Shown in pieces: positions 25,048-34,944 of a stretch of 64,000 bases of DNA. This stretch comes from Oceanicola sp. 22II-s10i (lineage in GTDB: Bacteria > Pseudomonadota > Alphaproteobacteria > Rhodobacterales > Rhodobacteraceae). The translations under genes were made by a program, and so were the position numbers. The notes under the pieces were generated by a model. That model ran no database searches. It saw only the letters and a list, made by a program, of their open reading frames with translations, and had not been told where the DNA came from. The stretch covers positions 29,918 to 93,917 of the forward strand of contig NZ_AQQU01000012.1 in assembly GCF_002210105.1 (NCBI RefSeq), written 5' to 3'. Numbering within the stretch: the stretch's first letter is position 1; every line of letters begins with the position of its first letter.

Positions 25048-27945
25048 ATGAAGGATTTCATCATCCCCCCCAAGGACTGGGACATGGGCACGCCGCTCAA
25101 GACCGGCGCGCCGGTCAGCCTGACCATCGACGGGTTCGCCGTAACGGTCCCGGACGGCACCTCGGTCATGCGCGCCGCCGCCGAGGCGGGCCTGCGGATC
25201 CCGAAGCTCTGCGCCACCGACAGCGTCGAGGCCTGGGGCTCCTGCCGGCTCTGCGTGGTCGAGATCGAGGGCCGCCGCGGCACCCCCGCCTCCTGCACCA
25301 CGCCGGTGGCCGAGGGGATGGTCGTCCACACCCAGTCCGCCAAGGTCAAGAAGATCCGCAAGGGCGTGATGGAGCTCTACATCTCCGACCACCCGCTCGA
25401 CTGCCTGACCTGCGCGGCCAACGGCGATTGCGAGTTGCAGGACATGGCGGGCATGGTCGGCCTGCGCGACGTCCGTTACACCGCCCCTGCCGAAGCGCCG
25501 CTCGCCAACCATTTCGAGGCGCGCGCGCAAGGGCGCGATGAGAACTTCCGCTATATCCCCAAGGACGACAGCAACCCGTATTTCACCTACGACCCGGCGA
25601 AATGCATCGTCTGCTCGCGCTGCGTCCGCGCCTGCGAAGAGGTGCAGGGCACCTTCGCGCTGACGATCGAGGGCCGGGGCTTCGAAAGCCGCGTCTCCTT
25701 CGGCGCGAAAACTGACGACGCGCTGGCCTCGGACTGCGTGTCCTGCGGCGCCTGCGTGCAGGCCTGCCCGACCGCCACGCTGCAGGAAAAGTCGGTCATT
25801 GAACTGGGCACGCCCGACCGCTCGGTCGTCACCACCTGCGCCTATTGCGGCGTCGGCTGCTCGTTCAAGGCCGAACTGAACGGTGACGAGCTGGTCCGCA
25901 TGACACCCTACAAGCACGGCAAGGCGAACCGGGGCCATTCCTGCGTCAAGGGCCGTTTCGCCTATGGCTACGCCACCCACAAGGACCGGATCCTGAACCC
26001 GATGATCCGCGACACCATCGATCAGCCCTGGCGCGAGGTGTCGTGGGAGGAGGCGCTGAGCTTCGCCGCCACCCGCATGCGCGGCATTCAGGAGGCACAC
26101 GGCAAGAAGTCCATCGGCGTCATCACGTCGTCGCGCTGCACGAACGAGGAGACCTTCCTCGTCCAGAAACTCGCCCGCGCCGTCTTCGGCAACAACAACA
26201 CCGACACCTGCGCCCGCGTCTGCCACTCGCCCACGGGCTACGGCCTCGGCCAGACCTTCGGCACCTCGGCGGGCACGCAGGATTTCGACAGCGTCGAGCA
26301 GACCGACGTGGTCATCGTCATCGGCGCCAACCCAACCGACGGCCACCCGGTCTTTGCCAGCCGCCTCAAGAAACGGCTGCGGCAGGGCGCGAAACTGATC
26401 GTCATCGACCCGCGCCGGATCGACCTCGTGCGCTCGGCGCATGTCGAGGCGGCGCATCACCTGCCGCTGCGGCCCGGCACGAACGTGGCGGTCGTCACCG
26501 CGCTGGCGCATGTGATCGTGACCGAGGGGCTCTTCGACGAGGCCTTCATCCGCGAGCGCTGCGACTGGGAGGAATTCCTCGCCTATGCGGAGTTCGTCAA
26601 GGACCCGCGTCATTCGCCCGAGGCGAACGAGATGCTGACCGGCGTGCCGTCGGCCGAGCTGCGCGCCGCCGCGCGGACCTTCGCCACCGGCGGCAACGGG
26701 GCGATCTACTACGGCCTCGGCGTGACGGAACACTCCCAGGGCTCGACCACCGTCATGGGGATCGCCAACCTCGCCATGCTGACCGGCAACATCGGTCGGC
26801 CCGGCGTGGGGGTGAACCCGCTGCGCGGCCAGAACAACGTGCAGGGCTCCTGCGACATGGGATCCTTCCCGCACGAGTTGCCGGGCTACCGGCACGTGAA
26901 GAACGCTGACGTGCGCGAGATCTTCGAAAGCCTCTGGGGCGTCGAGATCGACCCGGAACCGGGCCTGCGCATCCCCAACATGCTGGACGCCGCCGTCGAG
27001 GGCACGTTCCGCGGGCTCTACTGTCAGGGCGAGGACATCCTGCAGTCCGATCCGGACACAAAGCACGTCGCGGCGGGCCTGGCGGCGATGGACTGCGTGA
27101 TCGTGCACGACCTGTTCCTGAACGAGACGGCGAATTATGCGCATGTCTTCCTGCCCGGCTCGACCTTCCTCGAAAAGGACGGGACCTTCACCAATGCGGA
27201 ACGCCGCATCAACCGCGTGCGCAAGGTGATGGCGCCCCGCAACGGGCTGGAGGACTGGGAGGTGACGCAGGCGCTGGCGAACGCCATGGGCGCAGGCTGG
27301 CACTACACCCACCCCGCCCAGATCATGGAAGAGATCGCGGCGACCACGCCGTCCTTCGCCAATGTCACCTACGAGCTGCTGGAGGAGAAGGGGTCCGTCC
27401 AGTGGCCCTGCAACGACTCCGCGCCCGAGGGCACGCCGCTGATGCATGTCGATGGCTTCGTGCGGGGCCGGGGCCGGTTCATCGTGACGGAATACGTGGC
27501 GACGGACGAAAAGACCGGGCCGCGCTTCCCGCTGCTGCTGACCACCGGGCGCATCCTGTCGCAATACAACGTCGGCGCGCAGACGCGGCGGACGGCGAAC
27601 ACCGTCTGGCATGCCGAGGACGTGCTGGAGATCCACCCCCACGACGCCGAGAACCGGGGCCTGAAGGACGGGGACTGGGTCAGGATCGCCTCGCGTTCGG
27701 GCGAGACGACGCTCAGGGCGCAGATCACCGACCGGGTCAGCCCCGGCGTGGTCTATACCACCTTCCACCACCCGGACACGCAGGCGAACGTGATCACCAC
27801 CGACTTCTCGGACTGGGCGACGAACTGCCCGGAATACAAGGTGACGGCGGTGCAGGTGTCGCAGTCGAACGGGCCGTCTGACTGGCAGGAAGACTACGCC
27901 GCGCAGGCCGAACGCGCGCGCCGGATCCTGCCGGCGGCGGAGTGA
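25048..27945 (+). CDS. fdsA: Formate dehydrogenase alpha subunit (Mo-bisMGD catalytic)
   Basis: 965-residue catalytic subunit oxidising formate to CO2. The N-terminal [2Fe-2S] domain is followed by the NuoG-type HPLDCLTCAANGDC cluster site, two ferredoxin [4Fe-4S] sites (CIVCSRCVRAC and CVSCGACVQAC) and the proximal cluster CAYCGVGC. The molybdenum ligand is C392 followed by H393 (ARVCHSPT), so this is a Cys, not selenocysteine, enzyme. C-terminal MoCo domain begins near FPLLLTTGR. Length fits the Rhodobacter-type soluble FdsABG enzyme. The stop overlaps the fdhD GTG start by 4 bp. Confidence 0.97.
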   Translation: MKDFIIPPKDWDMGTPLKTGAPVSLTIDGFAVTVPDGTSVMRAAAEAGLRIPKLCATDSVEAWGSCRLCVVEIEGRRGTPASCTTPVAEGMVVHTQSAKVKKIRKGVMELYISDHPLDCLTCAANGDCELQDMAGMVGLRDVRYTAPAEAPLANHFEARAQGRDENFRYIPKDDSNPYFTYDPAKCIVCSRCVRACEEVQGTFALTIEGRGFESRVSFGAKTDDALASDCVSCGACVQACPTATLQEKSVIELGTPDRSVVTTCAYCGVGCSFKAELNGDELVRMTPYKHGKANRGHSCVKGRFAYGYATHKDRILNPMIRDTIDQPWREVSWEEALSFAATRMRGIQEAHGKKSIGVITSSRCTNEETFLVQKLARAVFGNNNTDTCARVCHSPTGYGLGQTFGTSAGTQDFDSVEQTDVVIVIGANPTDGHPVFASRLKKRLRQGAKLIVIDPRRIDLVRSAHVEAAHHLPLRPGTNVAVVTALAHVIVTEGLFDEAFIRERCDWEEFLAYAEFVKDPRHSPEANEMLTGVPSAELRAAARTFATGGNGAIYYGLGVTEHSQGSTTVMGIANLAMLTGNIGRPGVGVNPLRGQNNVQGSCDMGSFPHELPGYRHVKNADVREIFESLWGVEIDPEPGLRIPNMLDAAVEGTFRGLYCQGEDILQSDPDTKHVAAGLAAMDCVIVHDLFLNETANYAHVFLPGSTFLEKDGTFTNAERRINRVRKVMAPRNGLEDWEVTQALANAMGAGWHYTHPAQIMEEIAATTPSFANVTYELLEEKGSVQWPCNDSAPEGTPLMHVDGFVRGRGRFIVTEYVATDEKTGPRFPLLLTTGRILSQYNVGAQTRRTANTVWHAEDVLEIHPHDAENRGLKDGDWVRIASRSGETTLRAQITDRVSPGVVYTTFHHPDTQANVITTDFSDWATNCPEYKVTAVQVSQSNGPSDWQEDYAAQAERARRILPAAE

Positions 27946-28757
27946 TCGTGAAGGGCGTCGCATCCCGCCCGGTCTGGTCGGTGCGCGGCGACGCGCGCCG
28001 CGCGGGGGCGCGGGCGCTGCCCGAAGAGGTGCCGGTGGCGGTGGTCGTCAACGGGACCTCGCTGGCGGTGATGATGGCCTCGCCCGCTGATCTGGAGGAT
28101 TTCGCCGTCGGGTTCTGCCTGACCGAGGGGATCGTGGGCGGCGTGGCCGAGATCGAGAGCGTGGAGATCGCAGAGCACCCGCAAGGGATCGAGGCGCGGC
28201 TGTGGATCGAGGGCGCTAGGGCCGGGGCGCTGATGGCGCGGCGGCGGGCGATGGCGGGTCCGGTGGGCTGCGGGCTCTGCGGGATCGACTCGCTGGCCGA
28301 GGCGGCGCGGGATGTGCCCCGGGTCGGCACTGGGCCGCTGTTCGATGTGGCCGGGATCGCCGGGGCGACCGAGGCGCTGCGGGCGTTCCAGCCGCTGCAC
28401 GACCGGGCGCGGGCGGTGCATGCGGCGGGCTTCATGATGCCGGACGGCGTGATCGTCGCGGCGCGTGAGGACGTGGGCCGGCACAACGCGCTCGACAAGC
28501 TGATCGGCGGGATGGCGCGAGAGGGCGCGGCGATGACCGGAGGGGCGGTGGTGCTGACCAGCCGGATCTCGGTCGAGATGGTGCAGAAATGCGCGGTGGC
28601 CGGGGTGCCTGCGGTCGTGGCCGTCTCGGCGCCTACGACTCTCGCGCTGGAGGTGGCGGAACGCGCCGGGATCACGCTGGTGACGGCGGCGGGCACGGGC
28701 GGGTTCGACCTGTGGACCCATGCGGAGCGGATCGGGGGAGATGTCGATGTCGCGTGA
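27942..28757 (+). CDS. fdhD: Formate dehydrogenase accessory sulfurtransferase FdhD/FdsC
   Basis: 271-residue cytoplasmic maturation factor that binds bis-MGD and sulfurates it before insertion into FdsA; usually called FdsC in this operon type. The sulfur-relay motif is C110-G-L-C113 (GCGLCG). HNALDKLIGG and SRISVEMVQK are family hallmarks. GTG start overlapping the fdsA stop; a second in-frame GTG at 27948 is possible. The 3' end overlaps fdsD by 11 bp. Confidence 0.93.
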   Translation: MIVKGVASRPVWSVRGDARRAGARALPEEVPVAVVVNGTSLAVMMASPADLEDFAVGFCLTEGIVGGVAEIESVEIAEHPQGIEARLWIEGARAGALMARRRAMAGPVGCGLCGIDSLAEAARDVPRVGTGPLFDVAGIAGATEALRAFQPLHDRARAVHAAGFMMPDGVIVAAREDVGRHNALDKLIGGMAREGAAMTGGAVVLTSRISVEMVQKCAVAGVPAVVAVSAPTTLALEVAERAGITLVTAAGTGGFDLWTHAERIGGDVDVA

Positions 28758-28962
28758 GAAACTGGTCTACATGGCGAACCAGATCGCCACCTTCTTCGAG
28801 ACCCAGCCGGGCGAAGGGCAGGCCGAGAAGGTCGTCCAGCACCTGAGCGATTTCTGGGAGCCCCGGATGCGGGAGCAGCTGGATCAGATCGTGGCTGAGG
28901 GCGGCGAGGGGCTTAAGCCGCTGGCACTTGAGGCGGCTATGCTGCTCCGGGAGCGGGCCTGA
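28747..28962 (+). CDS. fdsD: Formate dehydrogenase delta subunit
   Basis: 71-residue small subunit (KLVYMANQIATFFETQPGEG, then HLSDFWEPRMREQL) typical of FdsD, which helps maturation and stability of the FdsABG complex. The ATG at 28747 is chosen because GGGGGAG at 28734-28740 is then spaced correctly; an ATG at 28741 abuts it. Last gene of the operon. Confidence 0.9.
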   Translation: MSREKLVYMANQIATFFETQPGEGQAEKVVQHLSDFWEPRMREQLDQIVAEGGEGLKPLALEAAMLLRERA

Positions 28963-29062
28963 CCGAATTGCGCGCTGCCGCGCATTCCTGTTTCCGACAT
29001 CGGTGGGGCGACGCGTCCGACAGGGCGTTGCGGCGGCTTGTGCGGCGGAATTCCTGCTGAGA

Positions 29063-29097
29063 GGCGCCTGAGGGGCAGGTCTGCCCCGTCAGGCGCC
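29063..29097. terminator. Strong GC hairpin, possible bidirectional terminator
   Basis: GGCGCCTGA at 29063-29071 pairs with TCAGGCGCC at 29089-29097, with an inner GGGCAG/CTGCCC stem. It lies between the convergent fdsD and TspO-like genes. There is no T-run, so termination is a guess from position. Confidence 0.45.
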
Positions 29098-29189
29098 ATG
29101 TCGAGGGTGATGTGAGTCGCGCCCGCCTCAAGGACGAGCCGCGGCAAGGCCGCGGTGCGCGTGACGCGCATCCTTGACCCGGTCCCGAC

Positions 29190-29909
29190 TCACGCGGGGC
29201 GGCGGAGGAACGTGGTCGCGAGGACCAGCAGGATGCCGGCGGCGGCGGGGATCAGGATGAGCCAGACGGTCGGCGTGAGGTTCGAGGCGGCGATGCCGGC
29301 GAGGGCCCAGATCAGCGCGGCGGCATAGCCGTGGCTGGCGGGGCGCAGGCGCAAGGTCGTCAGGCCGATGGCCAGCGCCAGCAGGACGAGGGCCGCGTGG
29401 ATGGGGATCACCGGGGTCGCGCCATAGCCGGTGGCGAGGATCGCCGTGGCCACGCAGGTGGCCGCCGTCAGCCAGCCGGCATAGAGGCCGAGCGGGGTGG
29501 CGAGCAGCAGCGTGTCGCTGCGGGGGGCGCGCAGAAGGGCGGCGAGGGCGGGGATCAGCATCAGCCAGATGAGGACCGTCGCCCACAGTGGCGAGACGGT
29601 AGCCAACGGCACCCATGCCGCGCCGAGCGTCAGGCTGATGATCAGGGGCCAGCGGTGCGCGTCCCACGCGGGATCCTCGGCCCGGCGCAGGAGGCCGTAG
29701 CCGGTGGAGGCGATCAGCCAGGCGTAGATCAGGCCCCAGATCGAGAAGGCCCAGCCCGGCGGCTGGATCGGCGGGTCGACCTGCGGCACGGGGAACTGGT
29801 CGGGCGAGAAGCCGGCGAAGCCGGGCGTGACGACGGGCGAGATCGCGAAGGCGAGCGCGGCGGTCAGGGCGAGGATGGCTTTCATGCGTGTCATGGCGTG
29901 ACTACGCAT
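29190..29909 (-). CDS. TspO/MBR-like tryptophan-rich membrane protein
   Basis: Up to 239 residues, strongly hydrophobic, with a signal-like first segment and about six further helices. Trp residues cluster in PPGWAFSIWGLIYAW and GAAWVPLATVSPLW. It resembles polytopic proteins annotated as tryptophan-rich sensory (TspO-related) in Rhodobacteraceae; ligand and role are unknown. Three Met starts are possible (29909, 29894, 29885) and the shortest (MKAILALTAALAF) looks most natural. It follows serS by 16 bp and is probably co-transcribed. Confidence 0.65.
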   Translation of the reverse strand: MRSHAMTRMKAILALTAALAFAISPVVTPGFAGFSPDQFPVPQVDPPIQPPGWAFSIWGLIYAWLIASTGYGLLRRAEDPAWDAHRWPLIISLTLGAAWVPLATVSPLWATVLIWLMLIPALAALLRAPRSDTLLLATPLGLYAGWLTAATCVATAILATGYGATPVIPIHAALVLLALAIGLTTLRLRPASHGYAAALIWALAGIAASNLTPTVWLILIPAAAGILLVLATTFLRRPA

Positions 29910-29925
29910 GAAAGCCGGTTCCGGT

Positions 29926-31215
29926 TCAGACGAGCGTGCCGTCAGCCGACAGGCGGGTCTTGCCGCCGAGGTAGGGATGCAGCGCCTCGGGCAGGTCGAC
30001 GGAGCCGTCCTGCTGCTGGCCGTTCTCCAGCACCGCGATCAGCGCGCGTCCGACCGCGAGGCCGGAGCCGTTGAGCGTGTGCACGAACTCCGGCTTGCCG
30101 CCCGCGGGGCGGTAGCGGGCGTTCATCCGGCGGGACTGGAAATCGCCGCAGACCGAAACCGAGGAGATCTCGCGGTAGGTGTCCTGACCGGGCAGCCAGA
30201 CCTCGAGGTCATGGGTCTTGGTCGCGCCGAACCCCATGTCGCCGGTGCAGAGCACCACGGTGCGGTAGGGCAGGCCGAGCGCCTCGAGGATGCCTTCGGC
30301 GCATCTGGTCATTCGGGCGTGTTCGGCCAGCGAGTCCTCGGGCTTCGTGACCGAAACCATCTCGACCTTCTCGAACTGGTGCTGGCGCAGCATGCCCGCC
30401 GTGTCTCGCCCGGCGCTGCCCGCCTCGGAGCGGAAGCACTGGGTGTGCGCCACGTAGCGGCGGGGCAGGTAGTCCTCGGCGATGATGGTGTCGCTGACGA
30501 TGTTGGTCAGCGTGACCTCGGCGGTCGGCACCAGCCACCAGCCCTCGCGGGTCTGATAGCTGTCCTCGCCGAACTTCGGCAGCTGGCCGGTGCCATACAT
30601 CATCTCCTCGCGCACCAGCACGGGGGTCCAGGTTTCGGTCAGGCCGTTCTGGTCGACATGGGTGTTGACCATGAACTGCGCCAGCGCCCGGTGGATCCGT
30701 GCGACGGCACCCGACAGCACGACGAAACGCGCGCCGGAGAGCTTGGCGGCGGTTTCGAAGTCCATGCCGTTCTTCACGCCCGCGATCTCGTAGTGCTCGA
30801 CCGGCTTGAAATCGAAGCTGCGGGGCGTGCCCCAGCGGTTGACCTCGACGTTGTCGGCCTCGTCCGCCCCGTCGGGCACATCGGCCAGCGGCAGGTTGGG
30901 GATGCCCGACAGCATCTCGGTCAGCTGCGCGTCGAGCGCCTTGGCCTCGTCGTTCAGCGCGGCGACCTCGGCCTTCTTGTCGGACACGAGGGCGCGGAGG
31001 CGTTCGAACTCGGCCTCGTCACCCTTGGCCTTGGCGGCGCCGACCTGCTTGGAGGCGGCGTTCTGGTCGGCCTGTGCGGTCTCGGCGGCGTGGATTTTCG
31101 CGCGCCGTGCCTCGTCGAGGGCGAGGATCCCGGACGACAGCGACGACACGCCACGGCGGGACAGCGCGGCGTCGAAGGCGGCCGGGTTCTCGCGGATGGT
31201 GCGGATGTCGTGCAT
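29926..31215 (-). CDS. serS: Seryl-tRNA synthetase
   Basis: 429-residue class II aminoacyl-tRNA synthetase charging tRNA-Ser. The N-terminal coiled-coil arm (about 30-105, Ala/Glu/Lys rich) contacts the tRNA long arm. The catalytic core has [11 protein letters not shown] (serine site), [20 protein letters not shown] (motif 2) and [16 protein letters not shown] (motif 3). Length and start are normal. A TspO-like gene lies immediately downstream. Confidence 0.97.
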   Translation of the reverse strand: MHDIRTIRENPAAFDAALSRRGVSSLSSGILALDEARRAKIHAAETAQADQNAASKQVGAAKAKGDEAEFERLRALVSDKKAEVAALNDEAKALDAQLTEMLSGIPNLPLADVPDGADEADNVEVNRWGTPRSFDFKPVEHYEIAGVKNGMDFETAAKLSGARFVVLSGAVARIHRALAQFMVNTHVDQNGLTETWTPVLVREEMMYGTGQLPKFGEDSYQTREGWWLVPTAEVTLTNIVSDTIIAEDYLPRRYVAHTQCFRSEAGSAGRDTAGMLRQHQFEKVEMVSVTKPEDSLAEHARMTRCAEGILEALGLPYRTVVLCTGDMGFGATKTHDLEVWLPGQDTYREISSVSVCGDFQSRRMNARYRPAGGKPEFVHTLNGSGLAVGRALIAVLENGQQQDGSVDLPEALHPYLGGKTRLSADGTLV

Positions 31216-31286
31216 AGGGTCCTCCTGCAGACGGGATTCGTGCGCGCCTTATGCCGGAAAACCTTTGGCGAGGTAAACGGGGCGCG

Positions 31287-32411
<1,125 letters not shown>

Positions 32412-32535
32412 GCGTGCCTCCTGCGTTGCCGGTTATCGCTAGCAGGTCGTCGGACGGGATCAACCGGGAATGCGGTAACGGGGGCGCATTTGCGGAAATG
32501 TGTTCCGCAACGTTAAATGGAGGGGACGCGGCCGG

Positions 32536-33027
32536 TCAGCCGCGCGCCTTGGCCGCCCATTGCTGTAGGATCTCGCTTGCGGGCGTGTCGAGGTGCTGCG
32601 CGCTCGTCATGCTGCGTTCGGGCGCGGGCAAGCCGCATTGCGCCAGCATCTGGCCGACGTCGATCGGAAAGCGGGCGCTTTCCGGCAGATCGCCGAGCGC
32701 CGCGCCCGCCTGCGCCATGTCGGCGGCATAGTAGAGCTCTGACACCCCGGCGATCATCATCGCGGCGACGCAGAGCGGGCAGGGTTCGCAGCTGGTGTAG
32801 AGCGCGGTGCCGCGCAGGTCCACGGTGCCGAGGTTGCGGGCGGCGTCGCGGATCGCTTCGGTCTCGCCATGCGAGGTCGGGTCGTGGTTGAGGACGGAGC
32901 GATTGATGCCTTCGCCCACGATCCGGCCGTCCTTGACGACGACCGCGCCAAAGGGCTCGGTCCCCGGGGTGGTCAGCGCCTCGGCCGAGATCTCGATGGC
33001 GCGGCGCATGAAACGGTCTTCATACAT
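32536..33027 (-). CDS. Nucleoside/nucleobase deaminase (CMP/dCMP-deaminase fold)
   Basis: 163-residue zinc hydrolase with H53-G-E55 (SHGETEAI) and C83-P-L-C86 (CEPCPLC), the complete metal and proton-shuttle set of guanine deaminase/TadA-like enzymes. The active site is intact, but the exact base is unclear. The start at 33027 lies 8 bp inside the preceding ATPase gene, so it is the last gene of the importer operon. This links it to the imported compound and argues against tRNA editing as its role. Confidence 0.87.
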   Translation of the reverse strand: MYEDRFMRRAIEISAEALTTPGTEPFGAVVVKDGRIVGEGINRSVLNHDPTSHGETEAIRDAARNLGTVDLRGTALYTSCEPCPLCVAAMMIAGVSELYYAADMAQAGAALGDLPESARFPIDVGQMLAQCGLPAPERSMTSAQHLDTPASEILQQWAAKARG

Positions 33028-33979
33028 TGGCGGCGGCCTCGGCGGCGAAACAGGCAACGCGGCGGTCGTGGACATGCACCTCGCGCCGGGGGCGTTCGCG
33101 CTTGCAGCGGTCGAAGGCCAGCGGGCAGCGCGGGTGGAAACTGCAGCCGGAGGGCGGCGAGACGGGCGAGGGCACCTCGCCCCCCATGGGCGCGCGGTCC
33201 CGCTTGGGCGCCTCGAGGTCCGGGATCGTGTCCAGCAGCATCCGCGTGTAGGGGTGCAGCGGGTTGGCGAAGAGGTCCTTCGTCGGCTGGATCTCGACGA
33301 TCCGGCCCAGGTACATGACGGCGATGACGTCGGCCATGTGCCGCACCACGCTCAGGTCGTGCGAGATGAAGAGATAGGTCAGCCCCATCTCGCGCTGGAG
33401 CCGCTTCATCAGGTTCAGCACCTGCGCCTGCACCGACACGTCCAGCGCCGAGGTCGGTTCGTCGCAGACGAGGAACTCCGGGTCCCCGGCAAGGGCGCGG
33501 GCGATGGAGATCCGCTGGCGCTGCCCGCCCGAGAATTCGTGCGGGTATTTCACCGCGTCGGCGGGGGACAGGCCGACGGTGCTGAGCAGTTCCTCGACCC
33601 GTGCGGTCACCTGCGCCTCGGGCGTGTCGGGGCGCAGGGTGCGCAGCGGCTCGGCCACGATCCGCCCGACCCGCCAGCGCGGATTGAGCGAGGCGTAGGG
33701 GTCCTGAAAGATCATCTGCATCTTGTCCGGATCGCCGTTGAACCGGATCGACCCGCCCGACGGTGCGTGCAGGCCGGTGACCAGCTTGGCGATGGTGGAC
33801 TTGCCGCAGCCGGATTCGCCGACCAGCGCCAGCGTCTGGCCGGGCAGGATGTCGAAATCCACACCGTCCACGGCGCGCAGGGTCCGGCGCGGCTTGCGTT
33901 CGATCATGCGGTTCAGCCATGGGGCCGAGACGTCGAAGCGGCGTTCCAGCGCCGCGACTTCGAGGATGGGGCGGGTCAT
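33020..33979 (-). CDS. Opp/Dpp-class ABC ATPase, DppF/OppF-like
   Basis: 319 residues. Walker [11 protein letters not shown]-loop MIFQDPYASLNPRW, signature SGGQRQR, Walker B FLVCDEPTSALD and H-loop FISHDLS are intact. The oligo_HPY tail carries the Cys-containing GCSFHPRCPLAFDRC motif. It pairs with the next-upstream DppD-like ATPase, whose stop it overlaps by 4 bp. Part of a complete importer with 37558-41237. Confidence 0.94.
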   Translation of the reverse strand: MTRPILEVAALERRFDVSAPWLNRMIERKPRRTLRAVDGVDFDILPGQTLALVGESGCGKSTIAKLVTGLHAPSGGSIRFNGDPDKMQMIFQDPYASLNPRWRVGRIVAEPLRTLRPDTPEAQVTARVEELLSTVGLSPADAVKYPHEFSGGQRQRISIARALAGDPEFLVCDEPTSALDVSVQAQVLNLMKRLQREMGLTYLFISHDLSVVRHMADVIAVMYLGRIVEIQPTKDLFANPLHPYTRMLLDTIPDLEAPKRDRAPMGGEVPSPVSPPSGCSFHPRCPLAFDRCKRERPRREVHVHDRRVACFAAEAAANV

Positions 33980-34944
33980 GCGGTGGCTCCTTCCAGCGCG
34001 AGCCAGCAGGCGGCGCCGTTTCCATGGATGCGCGGGGTGTCGCGGCGGCATTTCGGCCCGGCGAAGGCACAGCGCGGGTTGAAGGCGCAGCCCTCGGGGA
34101 TCGCGCCCAGCCGGGGCATCGCGCCGGGGATCATCTGCAGTTCCGCCTCGTCGCGGCGCAGGCTGGGGATCGAGCCCATGAGTCCGGTTGTATAGGGGTG
34201 CTGCGGGCGGCGGACGACATCCTCGACCGCGCCAAGCTCGGCCAGACGCCCGGCATACATCACCGCGACCCGGTCGGCGGTTTCCGCGATCACGCCCATG
34301 TCGTGGGTGACCAGCATCACCGCCGTGCCGCGTTCCCGGCAGAGCCGTTTCAGCAGCGCGGTGATCTGCGCCTGGATCGAGACATCGAGGGCGGTGGTCG
34401 GTTCGTCCGCGATGATCAGCTCCGGCTCGGCGCAGAGGGCTAGCGCGATGACGATCCGCTGCCGCATCCCGCCCGAGAACTGGTGCGGGTAGTTGTCGAT
34501 CCGCTCCTCGACCGCGGGGATGCCGACCTCGCGCATCAGCTCGATGGCGCGCTGGCGGGCGGCGGACTTGCTCAGCTGGGTGTGCAGGCGGATCGTCTCG
34601 ACCAGCTGGTCGCCGACCCGGAACAGCGGGTTGAGCGAGGTCAGCGGGTCCTGGAAGATCGCGCCGATCCGGCGGCCCCGGACGGCCTGCATCTGGGTTT
34701 CGGACAGGTTGTCGATCCGGTCGCCCGACAGCCATATCTCGCCGCTGGCGATCCGTCCCGGCGGTTCCAGCAGCCCGAGGATGGCCATGCCGGTCATCGA
34801 CTTGCCCGCGCCGGATTCACCCACGACGCCAAGGATTTCGCCCTTGGCGATGGTCAGCGAGATGTCGTCGACGGCGGTCAGCGTGCCGCGCCGGGTCGGA
34901 AATTCGACGCGCAGGTTGCGCACGTCCAGAACGGTCTCGGTCAT
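33976..34944 (-). CDS. Opp/Dpp-class ABC ATPase, DppD/OppD-like
   Basis: 322 residues. Walker A GESGAGKS, Q-loop IFQDPLTSLNPLF, signature SGGMRQR, Walker [14 protein letters not shown] and H-loop LVTHDMG are present, with an oligo_HPY tail (GCAFNPRCAFAGPKC). The start overlaps the upstream amidohydrolase stop by 4 bp. The importer ATPases are therefore translated directly after two hydrolase genes, which ties uptake to hydrolysis. Confidence 0.94.
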   Translation of the reverse strand: MTETVLDVRNLRVEFPTRRGTLTAVDDISLTIAKGEILGVVGESGAGKSMTGMAILGLLEPPGRIASGEIWLSGDRIDNLSETQMQAVRGRRIGAIFQDPLTSLNPLFRVGDQLVETIRLHTQLSKSAARQRAIELMREVGIPAVEERIDNYPHQFSGGMRQRIVIALALCAEPELIIADEPTTALDVSIQAQITALLKRLCRERGTAVMLVTHDMGVIAETADRVAVMYAGRLAELGAVEDVVRRPQHPYTTGLMGSIPSLRRDEAELQMIPGAMPRLGAIPEGCAFNPRCAFAGPKCRRDTPRIHGNGAACWLALEGATA